A stretch of 39,925 nt of DNA from an uncultured Bacilli bacterium (GCA_934162325.1 CAKPIH010000007.1:1-39925); one strand, 5' to 3'. Counted from the stretch's first letter, positions 24,945 through 31,344 are shown. A program made the numbers and translations. Notes: generated by a model from the letters alone, not told the origin.

Positions 24945-25163
24945 ATGTTAAAAACTAAATTTCAAATAATAGCAATAGTTGGAGTAATTATTATTTCTAT
25001 ACTATCATTTACTATACCACAAAATCCATACGAGATAATTCCAGCAATAACACCAATGTCTTTTGATAAGCCATTATGGTTTGCACTAATTGTTAGTTGT
25101 GGTATTCTTTATTTGTCATTATTATGGTATATTTATGATGAAGTATCAAAAAAAATAGCATAA
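24945..25163 (+). CDS. 72-residue two-helix membrane protein
   Basis: AGGAGG lies 6 bases before ATG. Two hydrophobic helices (FQIIAIVGVIIISILSF and FALIVSCGILYLSLLWYIY) are separated by a loop with NPYEIIPAITPM. It ends in Lys-Lys. No family is recognised. It is divergent from the first XRE regulator and convergent with the second, 11 bases away. Its size and place fit an envelope effector or immunity protein kept under the XRE regulator, but that is inference. Confidence 0.65.
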   Translation: MLKTKFQIIAIVGVIIISILSFTIPQNPYEIIPAITPMSFDKPLWFALIVSCGILYLSLLWYIYDEVSKKIA

Positions 25164-25174
25164 TGGCAATTATA

Positions 25175-25432
25175 CTATTTTGTAGTGTCGACATCATCAA
25201 ATAATTGTCTAATATCAATATTTAATGCGTCGGCAATTCTTCCAATAACTACTAAAGTAAAGTATTTATTAGGATTTGCGCTTTCAATTTGTGAAATATA
25301 ATGCATAGATACTTCTATTTTATCGGCTAACTCTTGTTGTGTAAGATTAGCCGTTTTTCTATACTTTTTAATATTTTTCCTAACAATATCATAATAATAG
25401 TAGTCGTCGTGGAAGTGGCATTTATTTTCCAT
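25175..25432 (-). CDS. Small XRE-family regulator, second copy
   Basis: 85 residues, with AGGTGG before ATG. HDDYYYYDIVRKNIKKYR then a Cro/CI helix-turn-helix (NLTQQELADKIEVSMHYISQIES) and GRIADALNIDIRQLFDD. It is a close structural paralogue of the copy at 24,587. It is divergent from a larger membrane protein. Its likely operators are two AGTTAGAATT repeats in the gap (near 25,468 and 25,490). Confidence 0.82.
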   Translation of the reverse strand: MENKCHFHDDYYYYDIVRKNIKKYRKTANLTQQELADKIEVSMHYISQIESANPNKYFTLVVIGRIADALNIDIRQLFDDVDTTK

Positions 25433-25534
25433 TTACACCACCTAATACTATTTTATACAACTATCAGTTAGAATTATATGCACCAGTAGTTAGAATTTAT
25501 GTTATAATATAAATTAGAAAGGAGTGCGTCAACA

Positions 25535-26122
25535 ATGAAAAAATTGCTTAATAACCCAAAGTTATTGGTTATAATCTCCATAATACTACTTGTTGTATCT
25601 TTTATTAGTACTTTTAATGCTTATATTATAGTTGGAAGTTTGCTTGATTTTACCACCAGTGGTTGTTTAATATTACTTTTATATTATATTTTGATTGTTT
25701 CGAAAAGGCATATAAATTTAACTACAATGAATACAATAGTATTTATAAACTTTGTAGTTGTATTATTAATAAGATGTGTATATGTTGCAAAATTATTTGC
25801 TAGTATTAATGGGATTATTCCAATATTAATATTATCTAACTATATACCTTTATTTGTTACATTGATTATTAGTTTAGGAATTACATTCTATTCTAAAAAT
25901 AAAAGTATTATTAAGCCTAATATAATGTGTATAGTAAGCATACTAGTATACGTTATATGTTTAGTTGGTTCTATTATTAATACGTCAACTTATGGAATAA
26001 CTAAATTAGATGTAGTAATTAAATATATTGTAGAAACAATATATTATATACCAGTAATATTATATTTTAGGTTATATGGTCTTAACAAACTAAAGAAATT
26101 GGAGGTAAAGAATGAAAGATAA
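25535..26122 (+). CDS. Polytopic membrane protein
   Basis: 195 residues with about six hydrophobic helices and almost no soluble part, ending in a Lys-rich tail. AAAGGAG lies 10 bases before ATG. TATGTTATAAT (an extended -10) upstream overlaps the AGTTAGAATT repeats, so it is probably controlled by the divergent XRE regulator. No family is recognised. It overlaps the next gene by 11 bases, making one operon of three. Confidence 0.7.
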   Translation: MKKLLNNPKLLVIISIILLVVSFISTFNAYIIVGSLLDFTTSGCLILLLYYILIVSKRHINLTTMNTIVFINFVVVLLIRCVYVAKLFASINGIIPILILSNYIPLFVTLIISLGITFYSKNKSIIKPNIMCIVSILVYVICLVGSIINTSTYGITKLDVVIKYIVETIYYIPVILYFRLYGLNKLKKLEVKNER

Positions 26123-26513
26123 TTTTTTTGATAATTTGGAAGATTACAAGGAAAACAAAAAAATAAAATGTGTTAACTGTGGTAGAGAGGTTAAAGACTT
26201 AGAAAAAGGTTGTCCTTATTGTAATAATTTAAAAGAATATAATACAGAAAATCTTAATATGAGATTAGAAAAAATAATGCAAGAAAAAAACACTATCTCT
26301 AGTATATTAAAGGTAATTGCTTGGATAATAATTGTGTTAGGTTTTATATTAGGCTTTATACTAGGACAAAATGAATATGACGAAATAGAGTTTAGTTCTT
26401 TGATGACTATATGGCTAACTTATGGTGGTGTTTCACTAGGAATATTTGCTCTAGCAGAGATAATACAAATATTACACGATATTAGATTTAAAATTTGGAA
26501 AGGAAAAAAGTAA
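26112..26513 (+). CDS. Zinc-ribbon protein with two membrane helices
   Basis: 133 residues. Residues 18-40 form a zinc ribbon with two CxxC knuckles (CVNCGREV and CPYCNN). A helical spacer and two transmembrane helices follow (VIAWIIIVLGFILGFIL and YGGVSLGIFALAEIIQIL). The ribosome site is GGAGG, 6 bases before ATG inside the previous gene. Zinc-ribbon membrane proteins of this shape are common and mostly uncharacterised. Confidence 0.7.
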   Translation: MKDNFFDNLEDYKENKKIKCVNCGREVKDLEKGCPYCNNLKEYNTENLNMRLEKIMQEKNTISSILKVIAWIIIVLGFILGFILGQNEYDEIEFSSLMTIWLTYGGVSLGIFALAEIIQILHDIRFKIWKGKK

Positions 26514-26519
26514 GGTATA

Positions 26520-26768
26520 ATGAAAGATAATAATAAGATAAGTTCGAATGATGACTACACACTATTAAGAGTTATATCATTTATATTTCCTATTATAGGC
26601 TTAATAGTATATGCAGTAAATGTTGGAAAAAATCAATATTTAGCCAAAGAAAGTTCAAAATGGGCTATTAGAGGTATGATTACAGCAGTAATAATAATCA
26701 TTATAGCATTTATAATTATTGCAATTATTACACCACAAAATACAACTATAAGTGGGACTAGATACTAA
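26520..26768 (+). CDS. 82-residue membrane protein
   Basis: Starts 7 bases after the zinc-ribbon gene with a weak AAGG site. Two hydrophobic helices: VISFIFPIIGLIVYAV and a second, longer one of almost pure Ile/Val/Ala (about residues 53-72). WAIRG between them resembles small YtpI/TM2-like membrane proteins. Function unknown. Last gene of the operon, followed by a terminator. Confidence 0.6.
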   Translation: MKDNNKISSNDDYTLLRVISFIFPIIGLIVYAVNVGKNQYLAKESSKWAIRGMITAVIIIIIAFIIIAIITPQNTTISGTRY

Positions 26769-26775
26769 AAAATTT

Positions 26776-26800
26776 AAGTGCTTTTAATTAAGTACTTTTT
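26776..26800 (+). terminator. Terminator of the membrane-protein operon
   Basis: AAGTGCTT pairs with AAGTACTT (one G-T pair) across TTAATT, then T run. Confidence 0.6.
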
Positions 26801-27197
26801 CTTTTAACTAATTACCCCACCATTTGTTACTAAATAATTAATATTTTGCTACATTTTATTATTGGTAATTTTATCTATATATTTTATAACAGCCAATACA
26901 ATAACAACCTATTTAATGCCTTAAAAATACATCTACAATGTATATTTTGATAGTATTAGAATAAAAATAGACTATTTATATTACTTAAAAATTTTACTAT
27001 ATAAAATACATCTACTATTGCACTTTTAAATAAAAGAATATAAATCAATATAATTAAGACGGCTTTAAGTTTTGAATTGCTATATATACATTAAAAAAAA
27101 TAGTTCTTAATCAGTTGTAAAATTACCCCCATATTACTTTTTTGTTGTAATTGTGGCGTTTTTAAGTACTTTTTTAACAGAAAATTAACAAAATATA

Positions 27198-27226
27198 TTT
27201 ACAATTTTTTAAAAATAGTTTATACT
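27198..27226 (+). promoter_or_regulatory. Outward-facing promoter near attR
   Basis: TTTACA, 17-base spacer, TATACT on the plus strand, pointing across the arm sites and attR. In the excised circle it would read through attP toward the replacement tRNA. Confidence 0.55.
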
Positions 27227-27258
27227 TATATATGTCAGCAAGGAAATTATATACCTTG

Positions 27259-27279
27259 TATGCAAAAAATATGCAAAAA
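27259..27279 (+). repeat. Right arm-type integrase site pair
   Basis: Two TATGCAAAA copies with an 11-bp step, same orientation as the left pair, about 115 bp inside attR. Confidence 0.6.
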
Positions 27280-27392
27280 TTGGGGTCTTTTAGAAGTATT
27301 GTATATTATTCTATGATATTAATTGATATAATTACTATTATTTAATAAGACTTTATGATACTAAAAAAGAATTAGTGATAACCCTATAAACA

Positions 27393-27413
27393 GACTCTTA
27401 ATCAGTGGGTCTA
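27393..27413 (+). other. attR of element 1
   Basis: Exact copy of the 21-bp core at 20,567. To its right the T arm and acceptor stem of the host tRNA-Lys continue. Confidence 0.85.
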
Positions 27414-27439
27414 GGGTTCGAATCCCTAAGGGGACACCA
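27393..27439 (+). pseudogene. 3' part of the split host tRNA-Lys(CTT) gene
   Basis: Anticodon loop, variable loop, T arm TAGGG-TTCGAAT-CCCTA, acceptor strand AGGGGAC, discriminator A and CCA (27,437-27,439). The sequence to the left is element DNA and supplies no D arm or matching acceptor strand, so this copy cannot make a tRNA. Confidence 0.85.
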
Positions 27440-27464
27440 TTTTATATTTTTTAGAAAAAAAGGC

Positions 27465-27493
27465 TTGTCAATTCATTATATATATGATATAAT
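27465..27493 (+). promoter_or_regulatory. Promoter of tRNA-Ile/tRNA-Glu
   Basis: TTGTCA, 17-base spacer, TATAAT, 20 bases before tRNA-Ile. It keeps these tRNAs independent of the interrupted Lys unit. Confidence 0.75.
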
Positions 27494-27512
27494 GAATGAG
27501 CAAACAAAAAAT

Positions 27513-27589
<77 letters not shown>

Positions 27590-27595
27590 TTTTTT

Positions 27596-27672
27596 GGCCA
27601 GTTGGTGAAGTGGCTTAACACACTGCCCTTTCACGGCAGCATTCATGGATTCGAATTCCATACTGGTCACCA
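27596..27672 (+). tRNA. tRNA-Glu(TTC), intact, element 2 target
   Basis: Acceptor GGCCAGT/ACTGGTC, anticodon stem CTGCC/GGCAG with loop CTTTCAC (anticodon TTC), T arm GGATTCGAATTCC, encoded CCA at 27,670-27,672. Its last 19 bases form attL of element 2; the 3' end is duplicated at 35,139. Confidence 0.95.
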
Positions 27673-27674
27673 TT
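27654..27674 (+). other. attL of element 2
   Basis: AATTCCATACTGGTCACCAT plus T, the 3' end of tRNA-Glu, repeated exactly at 35,139-35,159. Confidence 0.88.
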
Positions 27675-27679
27675 TTTGA

Positions 27680-28651
27680 TTAAAACATTGTAAAATGTTT
27701 TATAATAGATAGTTTTCTTTTGAAATCTCTGGTAAGACTTGTAAAAGAAAATGTATAGGAATTAAGAGTTGATAATACTCTTTTTTCTTGCGTTAAATCT
27801 TGATGTACATAAACTCTAGCGGTAGTATCAACATTACTATGTCCTAACAATTTAGATACTGTATTTATAGGAATACCATTACTAATCAAATGTGTAGCAT
27901 AACTATGTCTAAATTGATGTTGTGTAATTGGTCTAATATTAGTAATCTCGCAAGCCTTTAATTTATACCTATCTATAGATGTACCACTCAATGGTTTAAC
28001 ACCACCAAATATAAAATAATCTTCTGAAAACTCACCGTATTTAACTGTATAATATTTCTTTAATTCTAAAACACATTTTAAAACTCTTTTACATAAAACA
28101 ACATCCCGAACAGAATAAATATTTTTAGTAGTGCACAAATCTCTATTACCTCTTCTTTCAATTGATTTATTAATAGATAAATAACCATTTTTAATATCAG
28201 AAAACTTTAAAGCCATAGCCTCACTTGGCCTAGTTCCAGTAAAAAACATTAAAGTAAAAAATGACTTATAAACAATATTATCAAATCCACTTATAAATAT
28301 TTCAAACTCTTTTAAAGTGTAAAAATCACTTTTTTTCTTTTTAGGTTGAACTTTAAAATTACCAACATTTCTAACTATATTTTTTTCTATATCATAATAT
28401 AAACAACAAAAATCAAAAAATATAGAAAAAACATAATATATTTTAGATAAATATTTTTTACTATAATCAAAAGATAATAACTCATCTTTCCATCTCAAAA
28501 TATCCTTTTCGGATAAATCATAAATATTCTTATCCTTGAAATAAGGTAATATTTTACAGTTGAAATCTCTGGTAAGACTTCCAAAACTTTCTTTTTTATG
28601 CCGTTTTGAAGCATAGATTTTAAATTCTTCATAAGCTTCTTCAAAGCCCAT
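27680..28651 (-). CDS. int: Tyrosine recombinase (integrase) of element 2
   Basis: ATG at 28,651 follows GAGGTG; about 323 residues, XerC/D-like size. The N-terminal SAM-like domain is followed by a catalytic domain with Arg in FTGTRPSEAMAL, HQFRHSYATH, LLGHSNVDTTARVY (the Tyr is in ARVYVH). It ends 8 bp from the tRNA-Glu CCA, placing it at the classical tRNA-proximal end. SLTRDF appears near the N-terminus and again in the last 25 residues, encoded by an identical 21-bp DNA repeat in the same frame; the C-terminal copy lies beyond the usual family end. A 16-bp inverted repeat covers its ribosome site. Confidence 0.92.
   Translation of the reverse strand: MGFEEAYEEFKIYASKRHKKESFGSLTRDFNCKILPYFKDKNIYDLSEKDILRWKDELLSFDYSKKYLSKIYYVFSIFFDFCCLYYDIEKNIVRNVGNFKVQPKKKKSDFYTLKEFEIFISGFDNIVYKSFFTLMFFTGTRPSEAMALKFSDIKNGYLSINKSIERRGNRDLCTTKNIYSVRDVVLCKRVLKCVLELKKYYTVKYGEFSEDYFIFGGVKPLSGTSIDRYKLKACEITNIRPITQHQFRHSYATHLISNGIPINTVSKLLGHSNVDTTARVYVHQDLTQEKRVLSTLNSYTFSFTSLTRDFKRKLSIIKHFTMF
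27720..27740. repeat. 21-bp direct repeat, copy 1, in 3' end of integrase 2
   Basis: TTGAAATCTCTGGTAAGACT plus T, identical to 28,560-28,580, exactly 840 bp apart. Confidence 0.9.
28560..28580. repeat. 21-bp direct repeat, copy 2, in 5' part of integrase 2
   Basis: Second copy of the repeat at 27,720; both encode SLTRDF in frame. Confidence 0.9.
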
Positions 28652-28654
28652 TTT

Positions 28655-28670
28655 TCTCACCTCGGTGAGA
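28655..28670. promoter_or_regulatory. Inverted repeat over the integrase 2 ribosome site
   Basis: TCTCACC-TC-GGTGAGA. In the mRNA the stem includes the GAGGTG ribosome site; in DNA it could be an operator. Confidence 0.5.
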
Positions 28671-28731
28671 TATTATACATATTTGCTTATATTTTGTCAA
28701 ATCACCTCTTAAATCTAGTATATCATACAAT

Positions 28732-28775
28732 TAATTAATTTTACATAAAATATTTCTTTTAATGTAAAATAATTA
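28732..28775. repeat. Inverted repeat upstream of integrase 2
   Basis: TTTTACAT and ATGTAAAA lie in a longer A+T-rich imperfect palindrome in the gap between integrase and the plus-strand gene. Role unknown. Confidence 0.4.
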
Positions 28776-28783
28776 ATAAATAC

Positions 28784-28812
28784 TTGTTTAATATTAGAAT
28801 ATTAAATATAAT
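28784..28812 (+). promoter_or_regulatory. Promoter of the plus-strand small gene
   Basis: TTGTTT, 17-base spacer, TATAAT, 19 bases before ATG. Confidence 0.6.
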
Positions 28813-28831
28813 AATCTAAAGGAGCAACAAA

Positions 28832-29065
28832 ATGACAGTAATATATATAATTATAGGTTGTGCTTTAGCATCTTTAATAATTAAAATAATTAAAGCTATA
28901 GACAAACCAAATAATAACACTAACCAAAATAATAACTCTTCTTTTACTGTAAAAGATGGTATAAACTTATATTTTGGTAAAGTAGCCGGTAAAATAATAA
29001 TATTAATAATCGCATTAGTAATAATATTACTCTTACCTTTAATAGCCTCTTTCCTAGTTAAATAA
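28832..29065 (+). CDS. 77-residue membrane protein, independent prophage gene
   Basis: AAAGGAG lies 7 bases before ATG. Two hydrophobic helices (VIYIIIGCALASLIIKIIKA and about residues 52-74) flank a polar Asn-rich middle (PNNNTNQNNNSSF). It is the only plus-strand gene of the prophage and has its own promoter and terminator, so it can be expressed in the lysogen. A role in superinfection exclusion or host modification is inferred from that layout only. Confidence 0.65.
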   Translation: MTVIYIIIGCALASLIIKIIKAIDKPNNNTNQNNNSSFTVKDGINLYFGKVAGKIIILIIALVIILLLPLIASFLVK

Positions 29066-29080
29066 CTAGGTATTTTTTTT
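29053..29080 (+). terminator. Terminator of the plus-strand small gene
   Basis: CCTAGTT-AAAT-AACTAGG followed by TA and eight T; overlaps the stop codon. Confidence 0.8.
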
Positions 29081-29251
29081 ATCTTTTTCCATTTGTCTTA
29101 TACAATCAAATCTTCCACAATCCCATACTCTACATTTAGAGCAATCATAATTACACTCTCTTCTCCACTTTTTCTTAACTGGAATAAGAATTAACTGAAA
29201 AATAGTATCAACTGAAAAACCAATAATATAACCTATTAAAAAATCACTCAT
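29066..29251 (-). CDS. 61-residue membrane protein with Cys cluster
   Basis: The first 25 residues are hydrophobic (FLIGYIIGFSVDTIFQLILIP); the rest is basic with six Cys in CNYDCSKCRVWDCGRFDC, a likely zinc-binding knot. GGAGAGGAG precedes ATG and the start overlaps the stop of the 36-residue gene upstream (ATGAGTGA). Family not recognised. Last gene of the Rep operon. Confidence 0.65.
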   Translation of the reverse strand: MSDFLIGYIIGFSVDTIFQLILIPVKKKWRRECNYDCSKCRVWDCGRFDCIRQMEKDKKNT

Positions 29252-29354
29252 AAAATACTTCTCCTCTCCTTTCTTCTATTTTATCTTTTATAACCACTAA
29301 TAAAAATCTGGAAAAATAACCAATACAAACTCCTAAAATTACATATTGAAACAT
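29244..29354 (-). CDS. 36-residue membrane peptide
   Basis: ATG is two bases after the Rep stop; one hydrophobic helix (VILGVCIGYFSRFLLVVI) and a charged tail. It overlaps the next gene's start by 8 bases. The tight packing on both sides supports it being real; no homologue recognised. Confidence 0.5.
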   Translation of the reverse strand: MFQYVILGVCIGYFSRFLLVVIKDKIEERRGEVFYE

Positions 29355-29356
29355 AA

Positions 29357-29938
29357 TTAATCTCTCTCTTTCTTCTTAATATTTCTTCTTGATTTTATAT
29401 ACTGCGTAAAATAAAATGTGTTTTGTGTTGCTATATCATACATATCACCTAAATCAGAATCCATAAGCAAATCAACTAAATCAGCATATTCTTCTATGTC
29501 ATTATCTCTTATAAACATAGTTACCTTTCTTTTCAATGCTTTAGTCTGTGTTACAGTCAAAGCAAAATAATCAGATGGATCAAATCCATTTCTACACTGA
29601 ATTATATCTTCATCATATTGATATTTATCAGGATTGTCTTTATGGCAAAAATATCTTACTATTCCTCTTACACTTCCAGCAGGTTGTATAACTCCATTTG
29701 CTGCTCCCGCTCTCTCTGCATAAGATAAAGCATTAGTATAAGTTATAGGACCATCAAAACAAATTAATACATGATAGTGTTCTTTCTTTTTCTCCCCTAC
29801 TTCTGTCTTATCTTTATCATGATAAGCATAAGCAAATGGTACACCAGTACTAATTAAATATTCTTCCCAATCTTTAGCACAACTATCATCGTACAAAACA
29901 AAGGTCCAATTTCTTTTTTTTATATCACTTCTTATCAT
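29357..29938 (-). CDS. Rolling-circle replication initiator (Rep)
   Basis: 193 residues. RNWTFVLYDDSC is the Rep opening strand; EHYHVLICF is the HUH metal motif; GIVRYFCHKDNPDKYQYD carries the likely nicking Tyr and the HKDNP motif of Rep_2/pMV158-type plasmid initiators. The C-terminus is a basic helix without a helicase. Rep nicks the plus strand at the double-strand origin and starts rolling-circle synthesis, the mode used by filamentous phages. Nearby hairpins at 29,998 and 30,213-30,284 are the candidate origin. First gene of a three-gene set. Confidence 0.9.
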   Translation of the reverse strand: MIRSDIKKRNWTFVLYDDSCAKDWEEYLISTGVPFAYAYHDKDKTEVGEKKKEHYHVLICFDGPITYTNALSYAERAGAANGVIQPAGSVRGIVRYFCHKDNPDKYQYDEDIIQCRNGFDPSDYFALTVTQTKALKRKVTMFIRDNDIEEYADLVDLLMDSDLGDMYDIATQNTFYFTQYIKSRRNIKKKERD

Positions 29939-29997
29939 ATTTTACCTCCATCCATCTAAATCAAAACTCTCCCTCTCTCTTTAATGCACAATGCACT

Positions 29998-30038
29998 CCA
30001 TAGGATGTGTCGTAGTCATCCTATGGGAACTATGTCCC
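29998..30038. repeat. Perfect 10-bp hairpin next to rep, candidate origin element
   Basis: CCATAGGATG and CATCCTATGG (29,998-30,026) with a 9-base loop; a smaller GGGA/TCCC stem adjoins (30,025-30,038). They lie 60 bases upstream of rep. Confidence 0.6.
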
Positions 30039-30039
30039 A

Positions 30040-30192
30040 CTAATCTTCACTAACTAAAATTTTAATCTTTTGAAGTTTATCTTCTTCTTCAGAAAATTCA
30101 AGCAAAATCCAAAGAATACAGCTTCTTAAGTCATAAAAGCGTTTACAAGTCAGACATTGATCTGTCTCATAATACAAAGTATACTTAAACAT
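30040..30192 (-). CDS. 50-residue protein with Cys motif
   Basis: GAAAGGAG lies 6 bases before ATG. The protein begins MFKYTLYYETDQC and has CLTCKRFYDLRSC, possibly a small zinc finger, then an acidic helix. Size and place between the control region and rep fit a copy-control or early regulatory protein. Not recognised. Confidence 0.6.
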   Translation of the reverse strand: MFKYTLYYETDQCLTCKRFYDLRSCILWILLEFSEEEDKLQKIKILVSED

Positions 30193-30212
30193 AATAATCT
30201 CCTTTCTTTGCC

Positions 30213-30400
30213 AGGGCTCTGCCCTAATGGGGAACCCCCTTGGTCCCCATTACACCCGTTTCACTATAAGGGAGTTCCCTTATAATCCCCCTTACAAAAC
30301 AAAATAGCAATTAATAATTAAATTAAATATTTTAAACATATAGAGTAAATAGTAAGTAAGACGCTATCGCTCTCGTCCGCTACGCTACCACTGACGCTAT
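30213..30400. other. Hairpin-rich, G+C-rich control region (origin/packaging candidate)
   Basis: Consecutive stems: AGGGC/GCCCT (30,213-30,225), TAATGGGGA/TCCCCATTA (30,225-30,252), TATAAGGGA/TCCCTTATA (30,265-30,284). After an A+T stretch, ACGCT repeats and two GACGCTAT copies (30,360 and 30,393). G+C is far above the surroundings. Filamentous phages keep their origins and packaging hairpin in such an intergenic region, here between the ATPase and the rep unit. Confidence 0.6.
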
Positions 30401-30407
30401 AAATTAA

Positions 30408-31145
30408 TTAAAGCTTACCTCGATAAATTAGTCTTATATCTTCTTCAGATAATGTTAAAGATTCAAATTCACCTTTATCATATAAAGGTTTGTCTGCATT
30501 TAACACACGCAAATACTTAGAATCATAAGATTTAAATACTGGTTTAGTCCTAAATATACAAAATCTATTTTTAACATCATAAGTTTTAGCTTCTTTCTTA
30601 GGATGGTTATACTTTCCATAATCATCCCTTTCATAATAAACAACTATATACATAAAACCTACATTGATAAATGGTATATTTATAAATATCTTTACTTTGT
30701 CAAATTCACTAGCAAGTACACATAATTTTTTCAGTATACGACTAGGATGTTGACTGATATAATATATATTATCTACATCAAAATGTCTATGAAACTGATT
30801 AAATGTAGCTATTTCTTTAGGAAATATCTTATGTTCTTCAGAATCATAAAAAGCTTGCGCTTCGTCGATAATTATACATGCATGCTTTAGAAATCTATTA
30901 TCTGGAACTAAATCATATATAGTCACTTTATTACTATAAATATTCTTTTTACCTGACTTCTTTGAATACTTCTTCAAAAGTATAGGATATGTTGTATATA
31001 CATTATTTACAAGTATAGATTCATGCTTAACCTTTCTTATTATTTTTCTAACAATATTATTTTGTTTTCTAAAATGCTTCTTTGCTAAATAAGTTGCTCT
31101 TACATTCTTACCAGAACCAGGTATTCCACTTAATGCTATTACCAT
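30408..31145 (-). CDS. Zot-type phage assembly ATPase (pI-like)
   Basis: 245 residues. Walker A is GIPGSGKN at 7-14; Walker B with glutamate is ACIIIDEAQAF near 95; the Zot-specific FHRHFDVDNIYYISQHPSRILKKL follows. A hydrophobic stretch near residue 165 (INIPFINVGFMYIVVYY) may be the membrane segment. Zot/pI proteins sit in the inner membrane and extrude the filament during assembly. Despite the family name no toxin activity is implied. The start overlaps the upstream stop (TAATG). This is the hallmark gene of inoviruses. Confidence 0.92.
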   Translation of the reverse strand: MVIALSGIPGSGKNVRATYLAKKHFRKQNNIVRKIIRKVKHESILVNNVYTTYPILLKKYSKKSGKKNIYSNKVTIYDLVPDNRFLKHACIIIDEAQAFYDSEEHKIFPKEIATFNQFHRHFDVDNIYYISQHPSRILKKLCVLASEFDKVKIFINIPFINVGFMYIVVYYERDDYGKYNHPKKEAKTYDVKNRFCIFRTKPVFKSYDSKYLRVLNADKPLYDKGEFESLTLSEEDIRLIYRGKL

Positions 31146-31339
31146 TATTTATCACCTTTAAAAACAAATAATATAACATGAGCCAAAAATTCAGAAAAAA
31201 ACGAAGCAACACCAATAGATCCAAGAAAAAGGAAACAAGGTTCTACACATTTAAAATCATTACATAAATAACTAATACAATAGAAAATCATAAACAAAAG
31301 AGCTATCATATTTAAAATTCTTTCACTAATACAAAACAT
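31145..31339 (-). CDS. 64-residue two-helix membrane protein
   Basis: ATG at 31,339 follows GGAAGGAG; two hydrophobic helices (about 9-26 and 35-60), a Cys-containing loop, ending in VFKGDK. Directly precedes and overlaps the Zot gene. Candidate minor coat or assembly-complex protein of the phage by position; sequence family not recognised. Confidence 0.6.
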   Translation of the reverse strand: MFCISERILNMIALLFMIFYCISYLCNDFKCVEPCFLFLGSIGVASFFSEFLAHVILFVFKGDK

Positions 31340-31344
31340 ATTTT

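Larger units (their letters stand above)
26801..27392. other. Gene-free right end of element 1
   Basis: About 590 bases without a supportable gene, strongly A+T-rich. It holds a direct repeat AAAATACATCTAC (near 26,924 and 27,003), an outward promoter at 27,198, the right arm-site pair at 27,259 and the approach to attR. This is the expected content of an att-proximal control region. Confidence 0.55.
20588..27413. mobile_element. Element 1: integrative element in tRNA-Lys, about 6.8 kb
   Basis: Bounded by 21-bp repeats that are the two halves of one tRNA-Lys gene. It holds a replacement tRNA-Lys, tyrosine integrase, CI-like repressor, Xis-like protein, winged-helix protein, two XRE/membrane modules and several small proteins. 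There are no phage structural or conjugation genes, so it is a small integrative island or satellite that would need help to transfer. Pairs of TATGCAAAA repeats near both ends look like integrase arm sites. Confidence 0.85.

Noticed and set aside
20588..27413. Conjugative or complete phage element
   Set aside because: No relaxase, type IV secretion, terminase, capsid or lysis genes are present.
27681..27702. Palindrome TAAAACATT/AATGTTTTA at the integrase 2 stop as a second att or arm site
   Set aside because: No counterpart near attR; it is as easily a weak terminator in A+T-rich DNA.
29357..29938. Integrated rolling-circle plasmid
   Set aside because: Rep alone would allow it, but the Zot ATPase, exported anchored proteins and coat-sized membrane peptides require a filamentous phage.
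30408..31145. Toxin gene, from the name zonular occludens toxin
   Set aside because: Only the ATPase domain of the family is present, in a phage assembly context; no toxin segment is visible.
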